Below are positions 32,414-44,600 of a DNA stretch of 64,000 nucleotides, one piece after another (positions within the stretch are counted from its first letter, which is position 1; each line of letters opens with the position of its first letter). The stretch is from Maniola hyperantus. Lineage: Eukaryota > Arthropoda > Insecta > Lepidoptera > Nymphalidae. Below the pieces are notes generated by a model. That model was not told the DNA's origin and did no database searches. It saw only the letters and a program-made list of their open reading frames with translations. A program made the translations under genes and the position numbers. Location of the stretch: contig NC_048552.1 in NCBI RefSeq assembly GCF_902806685.2, positions 12,489,662 through 12,553,661 of the forward strand, given 5' to 3'.

Positions 32414-32623
32414 TTAACGGTCACCACGTAGAGGAGCAAGCGGCGCAAGCGCAGCCAGTGAGGCACGGCGTCGTCGCTGCGCGGTCGGAGAAGCTGGTGA
32501 CGCGGGGGTGCCAGGGAGACCCCCGGCGGAGCCCCGCGCCGCACGGGGCTCCAACTCAAGGGACAGGGTATATTGACGCTCTTCGTTTATTATTAGCGAT
32601 CGGTCCAGGAGAAATTCACAGAC
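32414..32623 (-). CDS. RasGRF exon 27 (terminal)
   Basis: CTAAATTTCAG before GTCTGTGAATTT, TAA at 32414-32416. Begins VCEFLLDRSLIINEERQYTL, the last helix of the CDC25 domain. The final 44 residues are a GC-rich Ala/Pro/Arg tail that I do not recognise. Confidence 0.85.
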   Translation of the reverse strand, partial: VCEFLLDRSLIINEERQYTLSLELEPRAARGSAGGLPGTPASPASPTAQRRRRASLAALAPLAPLRGDR

Positions 32624-35600
32624 CTGAAATTTAGTGTATTTACATTCAGATTCATCGTAATGAGGGTTTTTAGAAATGGCGGACACGAGGTAGCATTACT
32701 GAGACGTCAGCAGCTGCGCGATTGCGGTAGAATGACAGCTACAATATCACAATCGCAATCACTGATCGTTGGTTGACACTCGCTCACTATTGGCTACAAT
32801 TTATTGTTGCAACAAGCATACCATAAATTCAGCGAATCACAGCAATTGCGATTGTAATAATGATTGATGCAGGTTTTACGGAATCAACCAGCTGGTGTGT
32901 AATGATAACTTGTAAAACAACAGAAATACCTTACTTTGATTAGGTGAACTTAAGCCGATTTTTCTATACGAGTATGTGCTGTATTAATTCTTACTACTTT
33001 TTCAAAACCCATTCATTCATACATACGTTCATCAATAATATTTTGCCACTTACTAGGTTTTGATTTTGGTGTAACCGTTAGTGTCCAATGTATTGAGACG
33101 ACCACATATCGATACTTTTTATTAGAATTATCTAGATGATTTGTTATACAGCTGGTGGCTGGTGAAACCATAAATAGTGATAATCTAGTGGTTAGGACGT
33201 CGTCCTCCTATTCGGGAGGTCGGGAGTTCGATCCTAGGCACGTACCTTTAACTTTTCAGAGTTACTTGCGTTATAAACTACTAGATGATGCCCGCGACTT
33301 CGTCTGCGTAGATTTAGGTTTTATAAAAATCCCGTGGGAACTCTTTAATTTTCCGGGATAAAAGTAGCCTATGCCCTTCCCCGGGATGTAACCTAACTCT
33401 GTACCAGATCAAAATCTGTTGAACTGTTGGGCCGTGAAAAGCTAGCAGACAAACAGACAGACACACTTTCGCATTTATAATACTAGTACCTATGGATATG
33501 GATTAAAATATCACTAATAGCTTTAATGATGAAGGAAAACATCGTAAGAAAAACTGCATGCATGAGAGTTCTCCGTAATATTTTCAAAAGTGTATAATAT
33601 AGTCGGCTGTATGAGAACCAAGGTCATTGACATAGCCCAAACTATTAGCATGCTGAAGTGGCAGTGGGCAGGTCATGCCTGTCGTAGAGGCGATGGCCGT
33701 TGGAGCCGGAAAGTCCTTGAGTGGAGACCGCGTTTAAGCAAGCGTAGTGTGGGACGCCCTCTAGCACGATGGACCGACGATATAAAGAGGCTGGCGGGAA
33801 GTGGCTGGATGAGAAAGGCTGAGGACCGGGTGTGGTGGCGCTCTTTAGGGAAGGCCTATGTCCAACAGTGGACGTCCACAGGCTGATGATGATGATGATG
33901 ATGATCATGAATTATTAATCTAACGACTTACTTTTGGTATGTGATCAATTTTGTATGGAGTCTGTTGGAAGTTTCTAATTTCACGGATCACATGAGCTAT
34001 CTGAAACACACAGAATACACACTTGTTTGATAAATCTACACTTCTACACTAATATTATAAAGAGGAAAACTTTGTTTGTTTGTTTGTTTGTTTGTTTGTT
34101 TGTTTGTTTGTTTGTTTGTTTGTTTGTACTGAATAGGCTCAAAAACTACTGGACCGATTTTAAAAATTCTTTCACCATTCGAAAGCTACATTATCCACGA
34201 GTAACATAGGCTATATTTTATTTTGGAAAAAAATAGGGTTCCGTAAGATATTTGGGTTTTTCGGACACAAGGTGTAAAAAATCAACCAGAAAAGTTACTT
34301 ATTTTGCGTACGCTGCCTAAACTATAAAAGATAGAACCATAAAATGTTCTAATTAATTGTAGATCTTATAAATATCTACAAAAAAGTCCGCGACACACTA
34401 TACCCATCTATGTCGAGTGAGGCACAGCAACCATTTTTTTATTTAAAAATCTTGAATTTTTTTGGACTACATTTAAACGCGTTTATTTTACTCATGCTAT
34501 TAATCCTTATCAAAATAAATGATTTCATCACTAAGAACAGTTTATGGAGATAATATTTGGTCTTTGAATGATTAAAATTGGACGTTTGGTTTTGAAGTTA
34601 TGGCGAAATTAAAATATTACGATTTCTGCTGCACGGCCCGTTGTATTATTATTATATAAAGAGGTAATGTCGTTAAGTTTGTTTGTAGGGGGTAATCTTT
34701 AGAACTACTGAACCGATTTTAAAAATTCTTTCACCAGTAGAAAGCTACATTATTCCTGAGTGACATAGGCTATACGGGATCTTTAAAAACCTAAATCTAC
34801 GCGGGCGAAGCCGCGGGGATCAGCTAGTCATAATGTAACATGGTAATCAGTAGGTACCCTTATTATAAATGCGAAAGTGTGTTTGTTTGTTGGTTTATTG
34901 GTTTGTTGGTTTGTCCTTCAATCACGTCGCAACGGTGCAACGGATTGACGTGATTTTTTGCATGGGTATAGATAAAGACCTGCAGAGTGACATAGGCTAC
35001 AATTTATCCCGGAAAATAAAAGAGTTCCCACGGGATTTTGTAAAAAGCCTAATTTCACGCAGACGAAGTCGCGGGCATCAGCTAGTACATAATAATGATC
35101 AATACACCGAAATTTGTTTTGTCGTCATTACTAGAAGTTAGACTTTAAAATGACATAATTTAATTATACCGTGAATCTTAAGCTACTTTAATTTTGAACG
35201 CAGCTGGCATCTTGTTACAAGGAAAAGCTTGCATTAAAATATTTGCGCCTTATTAGTTTTGTTCTCAGGTACTTAATTATTAGTTTTAGGTAGGAATCCC
35301 GTGGGAACTCTTTGATTTTCCGGTGTACGGGAGCGGTGTGCAGGCTCGACCGTACCAAAGGGGAGATCTCCCACCGAGCGGTTGGTTGTGCTCGGTAGCG
35401 CCAGCTGGGCCGACGGTTATGTCTTGAAACTTCTATATATAGTCCAGATTGCAGAAAACTCCGTTAGTGCGATTGCTATCGGCGGTACATTTGTTCGGGA
35501 CTACGTCATCGATTGAACAGCGCCATCTAGTTTCTATTGTGGTAACCGCCACATCACTCCCCTCCGAGACGAACGCGTAGTGTGAAGCAGTGAAGAGAGG

Positions 35601-38600
35601 TGGCGTTGTAGCGTGAAGGCGTGTGAAGGAAGGGCAATGGCTGCTAACCAACCAGAGAAGCGGTAGACCAGGACGCTTGTAGCTGGTGATGGAGTGCAGG
35701 GCCATTGTGCCCCGAAGCTGTGGCTACATCCGTCTTACAGGCCTCGATGTGCTTGCTGTTGCTGCTTGTAGACTTGGAGTTTGGAGGAGACGTCGGGCTT
35801 GCGGTGTGTGATCCAAAGGTGTTGCGATGTATGCGATCACCCTTGATCACGTATGCGCCAGTGCGGAGTGCGGCGGTGTGCGGTTTATCTTCGATGACGT
35901 CGGCTGTTGTAGTGTGCGACCATTCTTGATTTCGTCGGTTGTTGAGGTGTGCGACCGTTCTTGATCACGTCGGGGTCACCAATGTACGGGAGCGGTGTGC
36001 AGGCTCGACCGTACCAAAGGGGAGATCTCCCACCGAGCGGTTGGTTGTGCTCGGTAGCGCCAGCTGGGCCGACGGTTATGTCTTGAAACTTCTATATATA
36101 GTCCAGATTGCAGAAAACTCCGTTAGTGCGATTGCTATCGGCGGTACATTTGTTCGGGACTACGTCATCGATTGAACAGCGCCATCTAGTTTCTATTGTG
36201 GTAACCGCCACACCGGGATAAAAAGTAGCCTGTCACTCTCCTATCTATACCCATGAAAAAAATCACGTTAATCCGTTGCACCGTTGAGACGTGATTGAAG
36301 GACAAACCAACAAACACACTTTCACATCCATTCTTCCATACTAATATTATAAATGCGATAGTGTGTCTGTCTGTCCGTTTGTCTGTCTGTCTGTCTCTCT
36401 GTCTGTCTGCTAGCCTTTCACGGCCCATTAACTCAACCGATTTTGACACAATTTGGTATAGCGATAGCTTGCATCCCGGGGCCGGACATAGGCTACTTTT
36501 ATCCCGGAAAATCAAAGTGTTCCCATGGGATTTTTAAAAACCTAAAACCGCGCGGACGAAGTCGTGGGCATTATCTAGTTTTTAATAGGTGTATGGGTTT
36601 AATAAAACTTGCCATACTCCTTCCAGGTTAGCCCGCTCCCACCTTAGACTGCATCGTCACTTACTATCAGGTGAGATTGCAGTCAAGGGCTAACTTGTAT
36701 CTGAATAAAAAAAATAATAATAAGGGTACTGATATAGCACGCGACAGGTTGAGATGGGTTGATGATACCACTTACCATCCTCATCTTGGAGAAGTTGAGG
36801 AGTGCGTCGGGAGTGTAGTTGGAGGTTCCCTCCTCGATGAACGAGAGGTCCGACAGGTACATGCCCAGGTACGGGATGCAGGGGGGGTCGCATCTAAACA
36901 GTGTGAAAACCTCTTTAGTAACGTCACGGTGGGATTTGAAACTCTGTGAAAATAAAAAAAAACTGACCAAGTACTCAAGTGTACTCAAAGTGACAAGTGT
37001 CAGACTCGCACACTGAAGGTTCCGTATTACAGTCGTATTTATTCGACATTTTGCAAGATAAAAAAACTATTTAGCATAAAAATAATGTAGTACGGAACCT
37101 TCGGTGCGCGAGTCTGACTCGCACTTTGCCGGTTTTTTGAATGGTGAAAATTTCAACTTTCTACCTATTACGGTTCACGAGATAGATACCGCTGTCAGAC
37201 AGAGAGACGGACGGAGGGGCCGACGGAAAGCGGAGGCTTACAGCCTGTTCCCACTTGTTGGCCGTCAGGCCCGTATTTTAATCAGACGTTCCAGTGGCAG
37301 ATTTTGACAATAAACCGGTTTCAGACAAGTGTGAATAGCTTCATATAAAATTGTGGCGGAACACGCAGGGTCGTGACATCATGTTTTTCCGCCGCGATTC
37401 GGCAGTAGTCGGTTTATTTATAGCTGAACGCCAGTATTTCGACACTCTCACGCCGGCATGGCAGGCCGCGCGCAACTCGCAAGCAAGAGCCACGGTCGAT
37501 CGGGTTACGAACTGTTTATTAAGTACTAGCTGATGCCCGCGACTTCGTCTGCGCGGAATTAGGTTTTTTAAAAACCCCGTGGGAACTCTTTTATTTTCCG
37601 GGATAAAAAGTAGCCTATGTCACTCTGCAGGTCTTTATCTATACCCATGCAAAAAATCACGTCAATCCGTTGCACCGTTGCGACGTGATTGAAGGACAAA
37701 CCAATAAACCAACAAACAAACACACTTTCGCATTTATAGTAAGGGTACTGATTACCTACGTATTTTTATAAGTTATAGCATTACCGAGTGTATGTGAATT
37801 AATAAAATATACTTATACATATATATATATAGGGAGATACATATATATACATAGGGGTGTTTAATTGATATACAAACAATATTCCCCTACAAAATGTTCT
37901 GCCACTGGAACATCCGATTAAAATCCGGGTCCGACAAACGACAAGTGGGAATGGGCTGTCAGTAATAGTCCCGCTGGCACCAATTATATTTAGGGTTCCA
38001 GATCGTTGGAATCCCTCGGGTACGGAACCCTAAAAATAAACATTGTAGGTAGGTAGCTAAGTGATGTATCATGTAACACGACGATTACCTGTGCAAAGCG
38101 TCTCTTAAAATCCTGAACCGACACTCGGAAGATATCAGCACTTGCAGTTTGTCCAGGGTCTGCTTACTCTGTAACGACAAAAATATTCCGACATTTTGCA
38201 CGATAATTCAAAAACTATGATGCATAAAAATAAATAAAAATCTGTTTTAGAATGTACAGGTGAAGACCTTTTATATGATACCCCACTTGATATAGTTATC
38301 TTACTTCGAAAATTGAAAATACATACTAATTATTAGTTCATGACCATAATTTTTTTTGTGTGATGTAACCACAAATTTACGGTTTTCAGATTTTTCCCCG
38401 AATGTCAGCTATAAGACCTACCTACCTGCCAAATTTCATGATTCTAGGTCAACGGGAAGAACGTGCCCTGTAGGTTTCTTGACAGACCGACCGACAGACA
38501 GACAGACAACAAAGTGATCCTACAAGGGTTCCGTTTTTCCTTTTGAGGTACGGAACCCTAAAAAACGCGAAAAAAATATATAAAATTGTGTTTTGCCTGT

Positions 38601-41600
38601 ATCGCGCACTCGACCGTCTCGCTTACTTTGCGATAATTTTATTTCTACCCACTTTGTTTTGTATAAAATCGCAGTGATGTGTGGATAAGATACCTACTGT
38701 TTATTTGTTAAATTTCTCATGTAAGTGAATTTAATTCTTAGTGAGAATAAAGTTCTTTAACCGTAAAATCTGGAGTAGACTTACAGTTTTGGACACTTTG
38801 TCCCAAGTCTTCTTGAGCCGGAACACGGAGGTATTGGCGAGCGCGGCGCACACTTGCAGCACGCCGTTGAAGTTGTGCAGACACCGCGCGATGTCCGCCA
38901 CGGCCGCCCACTTCTCGATCGCTGCTGCGCGACCTGCAATATACAGAATATTTTTCTCTTTCTTTCTCTCTCTCTCTCTTTCTCCTTCTTTTTAGGGTTT
39001 CGTACCTCAAAAGGAAAAAACAGAACCACTTACTACTACTACTTATACTTCACTCTCTTCACTCACTCACTTTCACTCTCACCTTCACCCACTCACTCTC
39101 ACTCACTTCACTCTGTTCACTTTGTTGTCTGTCTGTCGGTCTGTCAAGAAACCTAGAATCATGAGATTTGGCAGGTAGGTAGGTCTTATAGCAGACATTC
39201 GGGGAAAAATCTGAAAACCGTGAATTTGTGGTTACATCACGCAAAAAAAATTAAATTGCGGTCATGAACTAATAATTAGTATAATATTTTCAATTTTCGA
39301 AGTAAGATAACTATATCAAGTGGGGTGGCATATGAAAGGTCTTCACCTGTGCATTCTAAAACAGATTTTTATTTATTTTTAAGCATCATAGTTTTTGAAT
39401 TATCGTGCAAAATGTGGAAAAATACGACTGTAGTACGGAACCCTCGTTGCGCGAGCCTGACTCGCACTTGACCGGTTTTTTCTATCTCTCACTCTCTGTC
39501 GTACTCGGTCTCTCTGTATCTGTTTCGTTATCACCATTGATGAGTTTCGAGGCCCCGACCATTAATCACATTAATGCAGTGAATCCGCATGGTTATGGTA
39601 CACAGACTAAAGGAAAGATGCAGATAGATCGCTCATATTCATTAAATACAATCGAAATATTTTACTATTTCGATAAAAATATTTCTCTTCAATTCGTTCG
39701 AGTTTTAGTTTGATAAACCGGTAGAGATCTCTCTACAAGAAGTCCCTACAAGTCCCATATCGGTTGATAATGATGATGATGAATAGTTAATACATAAATA
39801 ATAACTGTAGTAATTAATTTACCCAAAAGCGTGTATTTTTTGAGTATTTCCGATATAACGAGGTTAGAGATGTGGTTGAAGTGTGCCGTCATCATCAGGA
39901 TGTGTGGTGCGCGCTCCGCTTTGTCGCCTTTCGTCCAGGCTTGGCCCAGGAACTCTCTGTTCAAGCATAATAAAAGATATTATGTTAGCACAAGTCAGAG
40001 TAACGTTTAGGAAGTTTATAAACAATGTAAATTGTTTATAGATGCACTATTATTATGTATTAAGAAGTAGACGGAATGACACACTTTTTAAACCTTCGTG
40101 GTTTTTTGCTGTGTCTAAATCGGATTTGTTAAACATTCTTTATGTTGGTAATTAAAAAAAAAAAGGTGTTTATACATGCTGAAATTGTAATGGTGGTTTT
40201 CCCAAAGCGAAATGATTTTGTCATGGTATTACAATCGATTGATAAATATATTATAATAATTTATTTATTATCATAGTGTACAAGTGGGTACGCAAACACA
40301 GGTGCAAGCTCTCTGTTGCCTCACTCTTATAATTGGATGGGACGGCAATCCGACACAACCGGAGGGAAACTTAAAGTAATTATTAATGTACTAGATGATG
40401 CCCGTGACTTCGTCCGCGTGGATTTAGATTTTTAAAAATCCCGTGGGAACTCTTTTCCCGGAATGCAAGCTATCTCTGTACCAAATTTCGTTAAAATCGG
40501 TTGAACGGATGGCCCGTGAAAAGCTAGCAGACAGACAGACACACTTTCGCATTTATAATATTAGTATGGATTACTCACTCGCTGTGGATAGAGCTGAAGA
40601 TCTGATAATCCAAATAAGTCATTTGCTCGGCGATCTCTAGAGCTGACAGTGTTTCGGTGCTTTCTTTAGTGGGTACCTAAAATATTGCAAAACAAAGACA
40701 TTTAATTCTAATATTAGTCATTTAACATGACTAATGGCACCGATTCTAAGCACAACCTAATTTTAGAGTATTCGCACCCTCTTCTTACTAATGTAATATG
40801 AAAAGGACAAAAGCAGTTTGACATTTCTAAATTAAATTTTTAGATGGTAAAACCCGTGTTTTAGCACGCACTCGCGAACCTACTGTTTAAATTTGTATTG
40901 TGCACTAAAATTTAGAGTCTTTAAATGTGAAAGTCATGTTCCGTTCCTTTTTTAGCATTAGTAAAAAGAAAAGGATGCAGATACTCTAAATTTAGTTTAG
41001 AGAGAGACTAGAGAATCGGGGCCAATTATTCCTTTAAAAAAAATTAAAATGGCTACTTAAATATTAATCTTTGCCTTTGGGAAAAAGGAAAAGAAGGAAT
41101 CCTTCAAAAGAAAAGAAATAGTTCCAAGTTCAGAAATTTTAAAACAAGGTCTCCTCTCTATTTATCATTCTTCTTGTCATTTACTTCTGCTTTTGGAGGC
41201 TCCTATGGAAGATGACCCATAGTTCTTGAAATAGCCTATTTTAAGTTTCATCATCATCATCATGATCAACCCATCGCCGGCTCACTACAGAGCACGGGTC
41301 TCCTCTCAGAGTGAGAAGGGTTTTGGCCATAGTCTACCACGCTGGCCATGTGCGGATTGGTAGACTTTACACACCTTTGAGAACACTATGAAGAATTCTC
41401 AGGCATGCAGGTTTCCTCACGATGTTTTCCTTCACCGTCAAAGCTAGTGACATTAAATTATTTAAAACGCACATAACTCCGAAAAGTTAAAGGTGCGTGC
41501 CCGGGATCAAACCCCCGACCTCCGATTAGAAGGTGGACGTACTAACCACTAGGCTATCACAGCTTACCACAGGCTATATGTATAAAAGTACCTAAATTCT

Positions 41601-44600
41601 AGATCAGTAATGACTTTAGGCTAGGCTAAAAATAGAGAAGTATCACTCATCATCATCATCATCATCATCATCATCAACCGATAGACGTCCACAGCTGGAC
41701 ATAGGTCTCATGTAGGGACTTCCACACGCCACGTTCTTGCGCCACCTGAATTCAGCGGGTCCCTGCGACTCGTCTGATGTCGTCCGTCGACCTAGTGGGG
41801 GGTCTTACAACGCTGCGTTTTTCGGTGCGAGGTCGCCATTCCAGCACCTTGGGACCGCAACGTCTATCGGTTGTACGAACTATGTCCATTGCCACTTCAG
41901 TTTCGAAACCCGTTGAGCTATGTCGGTTACTCTAGTTCTCCTACGGATCTCCTCATTGCTGATTTGATCACGTAGAGAAACTCCCGTCGAAATATCACCC
42001 GGCATCTATAAAATAGTCGTCACATACTTAGTTCATGTTGTTCACTCACTCTTGGCGGCACAAACAAGGCTTTCAAATCCACAGCCCTATCTGGTGGTCG
42101 CTCCAGCAGTCGCAGCAGCTGTGACGCAGACTTGTTCTCAGCTGGAAGCAAGCCTGGACTGCTCTCGATCTCCTTCAGGAAGTCCATGGTGAGACCGCGG
42201 AGACGCTCGTCCGACCAGAAATCTGACGAGTGCTTGGAGATCCAATGCCTGATTTGGACAAAATTGTTAGGAAACCTTGACAAACGTTCAAACAATCCTC
42301 ACATTCGAGTTCATAAAAGTTTTTACAAGTTTATGTCCGTGTTCAGCGGTTTGCAGTGCAAGGTTGATACATTAGAATTTTAAACAAATTCTATAGGTCC
42401 TCATATCTCCCACGAGTATCGCGCTACGAGACATAATATTTTTGGTACATATCTACATATCGGTCCAAAACTCAGCTTTCTGGAATGTTACTGACATCAT
42501 CTACCTGATACCTTGCATTTTGTCTGGACCAGGCAGCGGATTCACAACTCAGTGTTCAACACTGAATAGTAGCCATAAGCCTCACTGAGCTCATTTAACC
42601 TGGGTTGGTTCTACATTGCTGCTTCACTGAGTGAAAAACAAATGTTTTTCGTAGAAAACGTTCAATGGATTAAATATAAATGTCAAATGAGTACGGTGGC
42701 TACAGTGTTGAAGAATCACCGGTAGGTACTAAAAGTTACCTTAGAACATTCAACACTCTCATAGTAGCAGCAGTTGATATAACCGAGTCCCGTCTTGCAT
42801 GCGGTGGTGAGGTTGGTGGTGGAGACCTTGGGTTGGACGACGCTGAAGTAGCAACAGCGAAGGCGACCGCAGCCGTCGATGTACTGCTCCTACATAAAAA
42901 CAGCTCGATATTGAGGATGCAACTTGCAAGACGCAAGATTTTTAAAAGGACCTGTATTAGAACGGTCCATTTATTAGGACTAAAGGAAAAAATAGACGGC
43001 AACCGGGCGCTAGAAAATCTAGTAGGTTTAAAAGGCAAGTGCCTATGCTACACCGTTAGGTTACAAGCTTGATAAATGCAGGTGATATAGTTTAATGTAT
43101 TAGGTAGGACACATCAACAAATACATACAATATTGCACAAGAATGGCCGACTTTTGGAATATTTTTGATCTTGAAGTTACTTTATGGGTGATTAGTTACG
43201 TATAACAGTAGATACAGTACACTGTGTCTTGTCTACTTTACCCCAGCACAGTGTGTCTTGTGACTTGTCTAATGTCAAACGGGGATAAACTTCTCCACTC
43301 CTCTGTTGCCGTGCTTTGAGGGGTGGATAAGTTAATTTTATCTCCTGTCAGTGGATAAAATCGGGGGATAATTTTTTCATCTCAGGCCTATGCTAGCCGT
43401 GCAGAAGTTACGGTCCGCAGTCATGCTTCACTTTAATGAACACGTTTCGCGCCGTCTATTTTTTCCTTTGTTCCGTGTTTTTTTAGTTTTTGTTATTAAA
43501 TTGTAAATGCTTTATTTTATTTCTTAATTTAAGTAATACAAGGACTAGTTAACGTAACAATTTGGAAACATGACATGAATAAAATAAGTAGATAATGCAT
43601 GCATAGAAAATGGTAAGTGGGTACCTAGCCTAGGTACCATAGAAGAAAGTGAGAAAGAAAGAAGTTTAAATCGCAGAAGAATTATTAATGATTGTGATTC
43701 TGATGATTGTCATAACTGAGGTAAATTTGTATATAGTTACTTATGTGAAATTTGTGAATATTTAAGTATGATTTTGATTTTAATTTTACGACTTTCTTTC
43801 TTGTTGTTCTTTTACGATAGGTAAATTGAAATAGTTCTAATGTTTTCTAACACAAATTTTACTAGTGAATAGCTAGGTATAGAATATTGTAAATATTGCA
43901 GATTTCCGTACATTATATTTATGTACATACCAGTGGCGAAGGGTGAAAATCTGATAAAGGGAAGCCGGAAACGTACTTACCTACAAGAATATCAGCTGTT
44001 CGATTTTTGTTTTCAAAACTTAATTTAGAAAAATTACTATCGTTACGTAACAAGAAATCTGTTAAACAACAATCTATGTGAATTAAGGCCATATCTGATT
44101 TTGGCTTACCAAACTGAATCAAAATTACCGTGAACTTACACTTATAAGTTATTAATCACATCCCCAATTTATTATATCAAAATAAAACACCACTAACAAC
44201 TTTAAAAACAAACAAGCATGGCCGCTTCACAAAAACGAAATATGTATCAATATCAAATAACCCTTCAAAATACAAAATACTCAAAATAGTAGCATGTACC
44301 TGTTAAAACAATACTATTAATATAATTTTTAATTTGGAGGTATTATAGGGTAACTCGGATCCAACCGAGTTATTTACGTCAAATTTGTCTGACCTGTCAG
44401 AGTTCCAAATTCGTATTCGCTACTGGGCCAGATTAAATTGGTGTGCTCTTTATTAGTCGACCGTAGAGCGAGACAGACCTAGTTCGCTCATTTCGCTTTC
44501 GCTAGGGAAATGAAAGAGATAAATACTAAGCAAAAATCTAACTAGGGAATCCGATATTTTACGGCTTGTAAGGTGTAGGACGTAGGTGTATGTTACTTAC

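Larger units (their letters stand above)
35324..36212 (-). mobile_element. Small non-autonomous LTR retrotransposon (TRIM-like), 889 bp
   Basis: Two 230-bp direct repeats (35324-35553 and 35983-36212), seemingly identical, begin TGTACGGGAG and end CCGCCACA. They enclose 429 bp. Target duplication is CCGG. On the minus strand the internal region starts TTGGTGACCCCGACGTGATC, placed like a primer-binding site, and ends GGAGGGGAGTGA, a polypurine tract, right before the other LTR. No gag or pol is encoded, so it depends on a relative; the post-LTR motif reminds me of BEL/Pao elements, unproven. It sits in the RasGRF intron between exons 25 and 26. Confidence 0.85.
35288..36330 (+). repeat. Family P element split by an LTR element
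   Basis: Pieces 35288-35323 (CCCGTGGGAACTCTTTGATT) and 36213-36330 (CCGGGATAAAAAGTAGCC onward) are one P copy carrying the LTR element at 35324-36212. CCGG is duplicated at the join. Confidence 0.75.

Noticed and set aside
33590..33886. 98-aa ORF as a host gene
   Set aside because: It is the C-terminus of an RTE-type LINE, with reversed and diverged copies elsewhere in the window.
35433..36175. Several short ORFs in the small LTR element
   Set aside because: Repeated in LTRs or overlapping on both strands, with no gag/pol resemblance.
42680..43072. 130-aa plus-strand ORF
   Set aside because: Antisense of RasGRF exon 19 and its intron.
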